Part shown: one piece after another, positions 12,640 to 22,716 of the stretch
Layout: each line of letters starts with the position of its first letter
Numbering within the stretch: the first letter of the stretch is position 1
Source of the DNA: Lutjanus erythropterus
Lineage: Eukaryota > Chordata > Actinopteri > Lutjaniformes > Lutjanidae
Assembly: GCA_020091685.1 (NCBI GenBank)
Contig: CM034604.1
Span: 6,499,820 to 6,563,819 of the forward strand
Length of the DNA: 64,000 nt
Direction: 5' to 3'
Position numbers and translations under genes: made by a program
The notes under the pieces: model-generated
The model's database searches: none
What the model was told of the DNA's origin: nothing
The model's input: only the letters and a program-made list of their open reading frames with translations

Positions 12640-12850
12640 TTATGTTTATGGAAGGTTGTTTTAATTAATGTCAAGTGGTTTGAACAATGACATCTCAAGC
12701 GATGTCAACTTTGCATTAAAATTCCATGACTGACCGAATGACTCTTTATGACAACCGTCATAAACGTTCATAAAGAGTCCTTCATGCTCATGACAGATGA
12801 TGGTGTCATGTCAGTCTTATGCACACCCCTGCAGAAAGTATAACCGAAAA
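12640..12850. mobile_element. MITE-like repeat with internal hairpin
   Basis: This segment resembles a dispersed teleost repeat rich in TCATGACA / TGTCAT words. A perfect 12-bp inverted repeat, GACTCTTTATGA (12740-12751) and TCATAAAGAGTC (12768-12779), lies in the middle with a 16-nt loop. Outer ends and target duplication are not defined. Non-coding. Confidence 0.45.
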
Positions 12851-13640
12851 CTGTAGCATACAGATGTAGCCATGAAGGAAGTGTCTGTGCAACATTGCCA
12901 CATTATTAAGACCTTTCCTCTGGTACAACACACAAAGAATGTTTTTGTCATCCAATTATTAGTCTGCTGAAGAAAAACATGTGGTGCATGCTAGACTGCA
13001 AATAACTATGATAAAACAATGGGCATAAAACAGGCTAATCCAATCAGAATAATATACAGATTTAATTTTATAAAAGCTGGTCTGCAGAGATGTTAGAAGT
13101 GAAATGTAAAGTCAAAGATCACACTAGTTTTGCTGCCCTAAGCTTCTTGGGCTTCGAGTAAAAAACTAAGAGCCTGGATGGCAAACTCCCAATCACCTCT
13201 GCACTTTTTATTTTTTACTAGGCTCTGAACTTGCCAGCATGGATCTGCCTCAGGATTTGGAACCATGAACTGGCTCATAAAGAGTCAAAGCAGCTGAGAT
13301 TCAGCCAGAAGCCTGCATAATGTGCACAGTGTTACTTGAAAAAGGGCTGAAGGAAAGTTGACCGTGACTGTATTGGTTGCCAACACTGTATATACTGTAT
13401 AACTTGTCTTATTCAATTCTGAATAATGGTACTTGCACTATACTAAAAGAACATTTCTGGTAAGGCACACTCACGCATATAATTTGCTCTCTGAGCTCCA
13501 GGTTTAATGCTGTTTGCTTCCCTCACTTGATTTTTCCACTCCTCAGTCAAATGTAAATGGCAGGGCACATTCTATGAGGGAGACTTATTCAACACAGCAT
13601 GAAATTGGCACAGGTACATACATAAGTAGGAGTAAGTATG
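12851..13640. other. Unassigned sequence
   Basis: No gene or named repeat recognised. Confidence 0.4.
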
Positions 13641-14360
13641 AAGTGGGGTTGTATGAAGTACTTATCCATAGTCAGTGTATTAAGTACAGTAGAGGGCAGT
13701 CAGCACATTCCCTGCTTTGAGAAGCAGCAGGAGTACTGGTGTAGGAAGGTTAGCATTGTACTTCTGTGGACAGGATCAGCAGCAAAACACATTTTAGCCA
13801 CCTACACTTTAAGTGTACACTAAATTTATAATACTTTCAAGACTTTACATTGCCATCAGACATTGTTTTTCAATGGGCAACTGCTGTTATATAAACCTAA
13901 CCAGACTCCATTGGCAAAATCAATCATTTTACACTGCAGAACATGTGAGTTGCTGGTCTACCGCTGCATTGATCAGTTAGTTTGTTTGTCTCATTGTGTG
14001 ACTTTGGTGAATCCAATCTATCCTTTTTAAAATACCAAAGTCATACAATAGCACAAAGAAACTAATCAATCGAGGCAGTGGTAGACTTGCAACTCACATA
14101 TTCTGTGACTTAAAATACCTGATTTTGCCTATGGAGTTTGGCTGGTTTGGAAAAAGCAATATTTGGCTTATATAACGGCAGTTTGCCATCGAAGAACTCT
14201 GTCTGACAGCACGGTAAAGTGATTAAAATACTCTAAATATAACATACACTTAAACTGATATTAGCTTCCTTGCTGGTACTCCTCTCTGCTTCTTCAAGCT
14301 GGGAGCCTGTCGACCACCGTAGGTAATACATTGGCTATGTAGACCCCACCTCAAATAATC
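13641..14360. repeat. Large imperfect palindrome, arms ~360 bp, loop ~25 bp
   Basis: The sequence from about 13641 to 14012 pairs with the reverse complement of about 14037-14360 over nearly its whole length. Paired landmarks from the centre outward are TGTGTGACTTTGGT/ACCAAAGTCATACA, TTGATCAGTTAGTTT/AAACTAATCAATCGA, GTCTACCGCTGC/GCAGTGGTAGAC, ATGTGAGTTGC/GCAACTCACAT, CCATTGGCAAAATCA/TGATTTTGCCTATGG, TGTTATATAA/TTATATAACGG, CTTTAAGTGTA/TACACTTAAA, GAGAAGCAGCAGGAGTAC/GTACTCCTCTCTGCTTC, and GTGGGG/CCCCAC. Mismatches and small indels are scattered. The loop is about 14013-14036. There is no protein-coding frame. It could be a fold-back transposon or an inverted duplication; a transcript would form a long dsRNA hairpin. 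Confidence 0.8.
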
Positions 14361-14880
14361 TGAAATATCTCTTGCGAACAGTGAACCAGAGCAGCTGTGA
14401 GTGACTCCAAACTTCAGATGACTTTACTTTCTGTCATTCAAATGGAAACACTTGCTGTCCTTGGTGTTGAAGTCTCACCTCTGGCTCTGCAGAGGTTTGT
14501 CGCTCTCCATGGTGCTGATTGCTCTCATGAGCATGGAGGACCTTCACAGTAGTGCCACCTCTTGATCTGTCGGATGAATATTTCATTGTGTAGCTGAAAT
14601 TTGTGAGGCTGCTGCCAATAATATTACGGTGCACACATGCAGTTTAAAACCAGCCTATTACACTGTTGTTCTGTTCAGCTTGTCATTTGAAAATAAAGGT
14701 ATGCTATATCACAGTTTCTTGGCTGTCAAACCAGCTGTCTGTGAAGTTTGCATAGGGGATTATAATGAAATATTATAGGCCAGTGTTAGTCTTAAGAGGA
14801 AGAGGGAGTGACATGTAACATGTTGCATGAAATGTGTCATATATTCATATTCCTTCAACTGCTTGTGCATACAAATTAAA
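14361..14880. other. Unassigned sequence
   Basis: No gene or named repeat recognised. Confidence 0.4.
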
Positions 14881-15311
14881 GCCAGCTGTGCAGTTTTGCT
14901 CCCAGCCATTAGTGAAGTAATTCAGTTTAGCTCCCATCATCGTTCATCCCCTTACCACTTTTTAAACTATTAATGCTCTTTTCAACTTTTTTCTACTCAT
15001 TCATGCCTTAAGCCAGAAATTCCATTCAAACCTTATAATTTTCCATGACGTTTGTTCAGCTTTTAAAACTCATTCATAGGGATTAGGGTTTTCCCCACTT
15101 TTACAACTTTTCATATTTCTTCAACCTCTTCTACATGCAAATTGTTCAAAACAGCAATTCAGTTTAGCGTCAGCTATTCAACCAAACTTAAAATAGTAAA
15201 ATATTTTAACTGTTGGAGTTTACAACACAGTTCAGCTGCCAGCCATTAGTGAAGCAATTCAGTTTAGCTCTGACCTTACACTATATTTTGCATTCGCCCT
15301 TCATTTACCAC

Positions 15312-16400
15312 CAGTGATGGGAATAACGGTGTTAAAATAAACGCCGTTACTAACGGCGTTACTTTTTTCAGTAACGGTAATCTAACTAATTACTTTTTCT
15401 ATCGTTACAACGCTGTTACCGTTACCAACACGCAGTTACTACGTGTTACTGAAGCTACTCACTGAAGCTGTCATCCGACTTGGCTCACACAGACACAGGA
15501 GCTGCAAATGTGTGTGTTTTTTCCCTTTGGTAAGGGGGGAGGGGAGGGGCGAGATAACCGCCTAAGTAATGATGATTGGCTAAGGTAGAGTAAGATTTCA
15601 TGTTAAGCCAACCAGAGACATCAGGTGGGCGGGTGTTTACACACAAACCCAGCACATAGTAGCACACACACACACACACACAAACTATCAGAGATGGCGA
15701 GTCTGGAGTCGCAGGGAAAGACGGCGTTTTCGAGGTGGAAATACAGGCACGACTTTAACCTCATCGAGGTAAAAGGTAAAAATGTACATGTTGAGTGTAC
15801 ATTATGTCCCAGAGCAAAGAGTTTGTCCACGTCCGGTGTAAGCAACTCCAATTTAATGAAGCACCTCTCGACGGCACACGCTTCTACTAAACTAGAGGCC
15901 AAAAACACTGTTGACACCTGTAATGATGACAGCAGGCCAGCTGCTGTTAATGTGAGCTCCGCTAACAAAGAAGGACACAGAGCCACGCCGTCCAAGCAGC
16001 AAAAGCTGGATTTTTCTGCTCCAGCTCCACAAAAACTTGTGACACAGACAGAACTTAATGAATTGATAGGCAGGTATGTTGTAGAAAACATGCTGCTGTT
16101 GTACAGTACAGTTGTACTAGTTGTGGTCTGTTGAGGTGCAATAAATATTCAAATCTCTGTGCAGGTACCTGTCTTTGCTGTTCTACTCTATACACCTGGC
16201 TTGTGAAACCTGTTCTGAAAATATCCAAATTCTTTGACATTTTAAAAACTTAAAAAAAAAAAAGTAACGCAATAGTTACCTTCCCTGGTAACTAGTTACT
16301 TTTATAGTGAAGTAACTCCGTTACTAACTCAGTTACTTTTTGGGAGAAGTAACTAGTAACTATAACTAATTACTTTTTCAAAGTAACATGCCCAACACTG
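15312..16400 (+). mobile_element. hAT transposon with exact 8-bp target duplication
   Basis: The left end reads CAGTGATGGGAATAAC and the right end reads ...CATGCCCAACACTG; reverse-complemented, the latter is CAGTGTTGGGCATG, so the termini match. The flanks are TTTACCAC on both sides (15304-15311 and 16401-16408), the 8-bp duplication characteristic of hAT. Sub-terminal regions are packed with GTAAC/GTTAC words (15331-15425 and 16264-16390), probable transposase-binding sites. At 1,089 bp it is far shorter than an autonomous element and holds only the N-terminal part of the transposase, so it needed a helper in trans. The perfect duplication suggests a fairly recent insertion relative to its host array. 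Confidence 0.92.
15694..16134 (+). pseudogene. Truncated hAT transposase, BED zinc-finger N-terminus
   Basis: The preferred start is the ATG at 15694, after the CA tract; an upstream in-frame ATG at 15625 would add only a His-Thr repeat leader. The 146-residue product carries a BED-type zinc finger: aromatic residues W15 and Y17, then C35-x2-C38 and H57-x4-H62. A Ser/Thr-rich linker follows, then a short block ending YVVENM typical of the region before the catalytic domain. The frame then runs into stop codons. The RNase H-like catalytic and dimerisation domains are missing, most simply by internal deletion. It could at most make a DNA-binding stub that competes for element ends; there is no evidence of expression. 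Confidence 0.8.
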
Positions 16401-17345
16401 TTTACCACACAGCTGTTCATACTCTTTTCAATTTATTTGGACTCATTCACACTTTGAAACAGAGATTCCATTCAAATCATATACTGTTCCATGATGTTTA
16501 TTCAACGTTTAAATCCCATTCATACAAAGTAGGCCTTTTCCCATTTCATATTCCTTCCATTCATACATCCAAAATTGTTAAGGCAGCAATTCAGTTTGGT
16601 GTCAGCTTTCAGCAAACCTTAAGATATTCAACATCTTTCTGAGGTTCAACTTTTAAAGCCAGCAGTGCAGTTAACCTCTAGCTATTAATGAAGCAATTCA
16701 GTTTAGCTTTGACTTTACACTATATTTTGCATCCGTCCTTGGTTCCTCATACTTTAAGCCATAAATGCCATTCAACCCTTATGATGTTCCATTATGTTTA
16801 CTCAACTTCTTAATCCTATTTGTAGAAATTAGACCTTTTCCCACCTTATTGACTGTTCATATACCATCAAGTGCTACTACATACAAAATTGTTCAAGGCA
16901 ACAATTCAGTTTGGTGTCAGCTTTTCAACAAACTTCAAGATATTCAACATCTTTCATATATTTAACCAACAATGCAATTTAGCTCCCATTAGTGAATCAA
17001 GTCAGTTTAGCTCTACCTTAAACTTTATTTTGCACCTGCCTTTCCTTTACCACTTTTTCAGCTGTTCATTCTCTTTTCAACGTTTTTCTACTCCCACATA
17101 CTTTGAAATTCCATTCAAACCTTATAATGTTCCATGTCTATTCAACTTAAATCCAATTCATACAAGTTAGGCTCTATCCTATTTTCCAACTGTTCATATT
17201 CCTTCAACTGCTTCTTCATACAAAATTATTAAAGGCAACAATTCAGGTTCGTTTAAGCTTTTCAACAAACCTTAAAATATTCAACATCTTTCATACATTT
17301 AACTTTTAAAGCCAGCAATGCAGTTCAGCTTCAGCTTTTCAAAAG

Positions 17346-18934
17346 CCAGCATTCACACCAACAATTTAAGACACACAGTAAGGCCTTATTAGGCCTGGAC
17401 AACCCTGCGTTATTACCAGTTCATATTTTACTTATGATGCTTGCACAGACAGAGGGCTAATGGAGAACACTGGTCTTCAAATAAAGATTAAAAAAAAGAT
17501 GCTTTAGCTTGATGTTAGAAAAGGCTTGAACAGCTTCTGCTTATCTGTATCCACAACCCTTGATCTATGACATGAACTGGCATGAAATATTTCATTCACC
17601 ACCATGAAGTACATAAATAACACAGTGGTGGTGGTAGGAGTGATTGTGTTAACTGGAGGTACAAGGTGCCCGTTTTTGCGCTTGGAGAAACTCATCGCCC
17701 CAGAATGCACTGCAAAGTGGTCTTCGTCAGAAAATATAGCCACTCGTTAAATGACGTCGGAGTAGTCATTCCCAATCTCATTAATCATCGACGCAGCCGA
17801 TCCGCCACAATGCTGACAAAGCATTTCTGGAAATATATAGCCCTGAAGGGTGAAGGGGATTTCTCTGTGCGACCCTCCTCCATCTCCCATCCATCCCTGT
17901 CTTCTGTCAGACTTCTGGATGTTCTCTCCACCCCTTCACCTGCTCTGGAACCTCCAACTGGTGTTTTGATCCTCTCCTAGCATTCTTTTAGCTCCACTTT
18001 CAGCTTCCTCTCTCGCCATAAAAGCTGTAATTTTCCTTTAACATAACTTCTGTTTAGCCCCGAGTCAAAACACAGCCATCAGCATCGAGCACAGCCATCA
18101 GCCAAACAGGGAATGCTTCCTTTAAAATGAAAGACAACTGCTCCACTGTTGCACTGTGCTGGTGTTGCAAAGAATTCATATTAAAAAAATACTTTATATC
18201 AAAAGTTCACAAGCAAAGCATAGAGTAGATTTATGTTATTTTTTGTTCATTAAACAGTAAGTCAGGTGTTATTGTACATTTTCCTCACTGTCAACTAATC
18301 CCCTGATAACACCAAAACCAACAATGAAGTGATCTAGAGCCTGATAGATCTTATTCATCTGTGCCATAGCACTCTTAAAAAAATATGTGGCATGCACAAG
18401 TCCAAGCTCAAGACCATTAATGTGCTACAATAAATGTTTAATTTGATCATGTAACTTCCGTAATTTCTTTACATTGTACAATAAAGGTAAAGTGCATTCG
18501 TGGAGAAAACCAGTGTGAATAAATGCATCAATATATGAAAAAGAGAATAAACTATGATGTGGCTAAGTCAGCTCTAAAACATGGAACAGCCAAAACGTGG
18601 ACCCAAATGTCTGTAGGCACATTGTGAATAAATTCAAATTGCAGCAGAAAAGTGATGGAACCAAGCTGTCAGGGTGACATTCTGTGTAGAAAATAAAGTT
18701 GACGGTCCAGCTACCATAACTAAAACAACTAAATTGATCATGTAAAGACACACCACTACCAATACTAGCTGGGATATGTGGGATCACTAGTTTAGCTTGT
18801 GTGCAAGTTATATTTTCTGAATGTTGAAGGAACAGTCAAACATTTTGGGAAGTAACTGCTTTCTTTTCAAAAGTTACAGAAAATTATGTTTCCCATCTGT
18901 ACATGGCACTGCAGCTGGGTGATGATTATCCTAG
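17346..18934. other. Mostly unassigned; candidate conserved block at 17640-17900
   Basis: No coding exon recognised. Segment 17640-17900 is richer in GC and CpG than its neighbours and free of visible repeats, containing CATCGCCCCAG, ATGACGTCGG and CTCATTAATCATCGACGCAG words. It may be conserved noncoding DNA, inferred from composition only. The open frame at 17666-17980 shows no domain. Confidence 0.3.
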
Positions 18935-19275
18935 CTTCTTAGCTAGCTACCAAACAATGTAACATTTTGTTCATTTTTAGCTAGCTACCACACAAGGTGA
19001 CATTTTGTTAACCAAATGTTAGCTAGCTAGTTAAAAGTTAACTTCTTAGCAGCCTACCAAATTGTAACATTTTGTTCACTTTTTAGCCAGCAAGCAAACA
19101 ATATAACGTGTTAACTGTTAGCTAGCTACCAAACTGTAATGTTTTGTTAAATTTGAGTTCGCAAGCAAACAATGTAACATTTTTAAACTCTTTAGCTAAC
19201 TACCAAACAATGTGATGTTCTGTTATCATTTTGCTTGCTGGCAAACTGTAACATTGTTAACTTTTTAGCGTTTCA
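18935..19275. repeat. Degenerate ~37-45-bp minisatellite
   Basis: About eight diverged units share the pattern TTAGCTAGCTACCAAACAAT, then GTAACATTTTGTT, then a T-rich spacer. Unit starts are near 18939, 18977, 19043, 19082, 19128, 19161, 19202 and 19240. Some units have GCAAGCAAAC in place of GCTACCAAAC. Shared GCTAGCTA words link it in style, though not in unit, to the array at 12246. Confidence 0.75.
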
Positions 19276-20770
19276 GCTGGAAGTTAATGGCTTTACCCCT
19301 CTTTTATACTTACTGGGTCCCAACAGTACTCTTATTTAGTTAATTAGTCAGTTAGTTAGTTATTTTAATTTAGGTAAGCAAGCTTCTCCATTTTGATTGA
19401 ACTACATTTTTTATTTTATTAATCAGCTGAATTTTCAATCTGAATTTACTTGTTTTAAACTGAGTTTTGCTAAACTCTTCATTGGTGCAACGCAGTCTGT
19501 GTCTATGTTTAATCCACACACAAACAGAAATGTCAGAAATGGTTCCTGAAGAACAGTTTGTACATCCCCTCTGGAAATGTTGAACTCCAGTATTTACCTG
19601 TTTGATAAAATATCTGAAGGTGTCAACAGTGGTAAAGCCTCCTCCTGAAAAAGGTGCAAACATTTCTTACCCATGAGAGACTGTGCCTCTTCTTTTTCCA
19701 TTGTTCCATCTCTTTTTTTTACCCTGGCTTCCCTCCACGCTCCCTGAGGCCTTACCAACCTTCCCCTTGCACCTCTGCTGGCGGTCCTCTCCTCCTTCCT
19801 TACACATGTGGGAAGTTGCTAATTAATTGACTGGGGGTTTTCCTGGAGAGGGTTTTTCTCCCCCTCTCTGATAGTGAATAATGCAGCAGCCTTAATGGAG
19901 AAGAGGGATGAGATTTTTCTTCCTTTATTTCCTTTTCCTTCCCTCCCATATACCTGTCTTCCTGTCATCCTATCCCTCACAGTCGCCTGTCCCCTCCCTC
20001 CTCGCCGTCCCTTTCTCCCTGTGTCATTAAACAACCCTCCGCCCCTTTGCCTTCCTTCGTCACTGTGGTGGAGGTGACTCATTGTGGCCGGTGTTGATCA
20101 TGGAGCTGAAACAATCTGTCTGGGTGAAGGTCATTTGACTGTCTCGGGGGGGAAGGAGGAGCACTGAGCGATCACACAGTGGATAACCTTTGCCAGGCTC
20201 ACGGTAGCATAAATCCATGGCTAAGTCAGGAGGAAGACACTTAATAAAAAATAGATTGTCTCTCATCTACGGGGGTTTTCTGGAAAAGAGATGAATAGAA
20301 AAAGGAATGTGCTAAGTGTAAAGATCTGCATGACAAAAAGCTGTTTTATGCAGGTTGTCACGAGCTTTGCATATGTGCAAAGATCAAATAAATGTCTGCC
20401 TCCCACTTATGATAATTTATGATAGCTCTCAATTACGATGCATTCTGCCTCCACAATTATTAATGTAAACTAAACAAGAGCAGCAATTATAGCTCCAAAT
20501 CTACTCTACTCTATTATTCATTTCACTGTATTTCAGGTTTGACCTCTACACTGCAACTCTGAAGATCAGACTGTTGCCTCCAGGCCCCTTAACACGATAT
20601 GAACTCTGTATGGAGGCTCGGGCTGGAAAATCATGTCCCAAATTTTAGAAGAGGAATAAATTCACTTGCTGGCTGTGTGCTCTGAGATGCACAACTGAAT
20701 GTGATCACCATTCATTTAATTATTGAAGGAGATGAGATACTTTCGTAACATTGCAACTTAATCTTTCCCC
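19276..20770. other. Unassigned; pyrimidine-rich block 19690-20060
   Basis: The stretch 19690-20060 is strongly C/T-rich on the plus strand (CCTTCC, CCCTCC words) with an embedded AGTTGCTAATTAATTGA. Downstream, 20340-20365 contains TTTGCATATGTGCAAA, a near-palindrome resembling paired POU/octamer half-sites. No exon is recognised. A regulatory role is possible but untested. Confidence 0.3.
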
Positions 20771-20930
20771 CTTAAAGGCCTGGTCACGCCGGCACTTAAA
20801 ACAGCTAAATTTGAATTTGCAATGTGTTTTGTTTTGAGGATGGCGACGTAAAGCTGCGCAAATCAGGGAAGTTAAACGGCTACAACAAATATATTAATAC
20901 ATCTAATAATACAGCTATTTCGTTCCTTGT

Positions 20931-20951
20931 AAAAAAAAAAAAAAAAAAAAA
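20931..20951 (+). repeat. Poly(A) tract
   Basis: An uninterrupted run of 21 A. It could be a retroposon tail, but I cannot identify a retroposon body upstream. Confidence 0.8.
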
Positions 20952-21037
20952 GTGTTGCTGTGAAGAGCAGCAGATGCTCCGTGGTGCGCTTTTACTTTCT
21001 CTGACTGTCATTAACACAAGTGGCAGAATTCCATCAC

Positions 21038-21882
21038 CACTAGAATGAGCCGTCACTTTGACCTTTGACTTCCAAACTGTATCTCACATGATAAATACCA
21101 GACTAAGAAGTTCATGCAATTATTCTGTTAGTTTATCTTTTTAAAAATGAAATAATGCCAAAATGTAAATTTTGCTAAATTTATTTATATATTTATCATC
21201 ATGTGTTAAACTGTAATGACCATCAGTGATCTGATTCAAATTACAGATTAATCTAGAATTACTCAGAGTGAAAAACAGTTAAATGTATTGTAGAAGATTA
21301 GAAACATTAATAACAGATTGCCACCCAGAACCATCACAAAAAATAATCATAGCCTATGGAAAAAGGCTTCAATCAAGTACAAAAATAAACCCAAAACAGT
21401 TGGAAACATTGCTATCTGTAATTAGTAAGGGTACTTTCAAATTTGAGAGCTTTAACACAAACACTGAGTTATAGGAGTTGAGACACAAAGTGTTACAACC
21501 GTCCCTGGTCTCCCCCACTTTATTTTTAATTAAGTCTAATTAATCAATTATTTGTATTTGAATGGCAGGAAATTGTAAATTGAGATCTCTTGTTATGTTT
21601 TATCAACAGAGACGACGATAGTTGCTAAGCAACCAAGATGCATCTCCAACTGTGCAAAAACAACAATATAACAGTGGTAATTTCCATGCGGTCAATATGA
21701 CCACCTATGGCTGAAATAGGTAAAAATTATCACATTTTCTTTGCCTTTCATGTAATTTAAACAAAAATCATTTTAAATGAAAATACAGATACTGAAAATT
21801 TTATTTTTTTAATCAGCAAAGTTATTGCACATAAAAATGTGAAAATGGTCAAAATGACAACCTTGGACTGTTCTAGTGTTAA
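21038..21882. mobile_element. piggyBac-like non-autonomous element
   Basis: The left end at 21038 reads CACTAGAATGAGCC, then GTCACTTTGACC. The right end reads GGTCAAAATGACAACC...TTCTAGTG, the inverted complement, followed by TTAA at 21879-21882. TTAA is the target and duplication of piggyBac; the left copy appears mutated (TCAC). An internal GCGGTCAATATGACCACC (about 21690) repeats the sub-terminal motif. Length is about 841 bp and no transposase frame is left. The family call rests on ends and one TTAA. Confidence 0.55.
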
Positions 21883-21884
21883 TG

Positions 21885-22000
21885 GCTTTTTTCATCTTCT
21901 GTGATGTGAAAACACCAGATTTCCACAAACACAGAGAAAAGTAAAAGTGTGTGTCCTGATCATCAGGGATAAAATCCTAGTTGTGTCTCCTGCAGACAGG
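21885..22000. repeat. Dispersed repeat fragment (pair with 39915)
   Basis: The block from TTTTTTCATCTTCTGTGATG through GTGATGTGAAAACA, CACA...CAGAGAA, GTAAAAGTGTGTG.CCTG and TATAAAA/GATAAAA aligns in order with 39915-40015. The family is not identified. Confidence 0.55.
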
Positions 22001-22033
22001 ACAGGCTGAGGCTCATATAGGAAATGTTTTTAT

Positions 22034-22364
22034 TTGTTCACCTGTATTGTTATAGTGTGTGTGGGGGGGTTGTCCACACATAAGTTGCATTTTAAAGCAC
22101 AATACTGTAATGGCGTGCTTATATACAGCATATATAGTTTTTGTTTGTGCAGCTATTCTCACAAAAAACATTCCCATAATGGTATGAATACATGTTTGTG
22201 TGTGTGTCCTGCATGCACGCTGTTGAATGCATGTTTAGTTGTATATGTATGTCAGCGCACACAGCAGTGACTCAGTAAGTGTGTGTATGAGAGTGAATGT
22301 GTGGGTGTCCAAATGCATCTGCGCCTGTTTGTATTTCCACATTGCTCCAATTCATCATGATGCC

Positions 22365-22398
<34 letters not shown>

Positions 22399-22430
22399 AG
22401 CAGGCTGAGCGTGTGTCTGCTCTGGATTAA
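22034..22430. repeat. GT-rich region with (GT)n microsatellite
   Basis: Several short TGTGTG stretches culminate in an uninterrupted (GT)n at about 22368-22396. Cys-Val frames across it are artefacts. Confidence 0.8.
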
Positions 22431-22510
22431 ATCATTAAACTCATCAACAGTGCAGATCCCATCTCCTCTTTAGCTCCAGCTCACACACGACTTATACAGG
22501 TTGGTGCAAG

Positions 22511-22538
22511 TTGTGTGTGTGTGTGTGTGTGTGTGTGT
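22511..22538. repeat. (GT)n microsatellite
   Basis: About 14 GT units. It is complementary in sense to the (CA)n tract starting 93 bp downstream, so the two could pair as a hairpin. Confidence 0.9.
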
Positions 22539-22609
22539 CAGTGTGCACAAGGAAGACAGACAGACATGATGGAAAAAAAATACACCCTGCTATGGACATA
22601 TGCACAGCA

Positions 22610-22622
22610 GCATACGCGTGCG

Positions 22623-22715
<93 letters not shown>
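22610..22715. repeat. Long (CG/CA)n alternating tract, Z-DNA-prone
   Basis: A mixed alternating purine-pyrimidine head (GCGTGCGCACGCGCG at about 22616-22630) runs into about 42 CA units (22631-22715). Uninterrupted alternation over about 100 bp, with a CG-rich nucleus, is a classic Z-DNA-forming sequence type. Expect length polymorphism. Confidence 0.9.

Positions 22716-22716
<1 letters not shown>

Larger units (their letters stand above)
14881..17345. repeat. ~340-bp tandem (satellite-like) repeat, 4 units, split by a transposon
   Basis: The landmark AGCCATTAGTGAAG(C/T)AATTCAG or its variants falls at 14904, 15241, 16680 and 16984, and a last partial unit ends near 17345. Spacings are 337, 342 (after removing the 1,097 bp of hAT plus target copy), 304 and about 340 bp. 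Each unit also carries, in order, TTCATTCTCTTTTCAAC, TTCCATTCAAACCTTATAAT-like, TTCATATTCCTTCAAC and CAATTCAGTTTGGTGTCAGC-like blocks. Units are about 75-85% alike by eye, so the array is old. Confidence 0.85.

Noticed and set aside
16074-16165. Intron in the hAT transposase (GTATGT donor, TGTGCAG acceptor)
   Set aside because: The reading frame continues across the proposed donor into a YVVENM block that belongs to the transposase, so internal deletion explains the truncation better.
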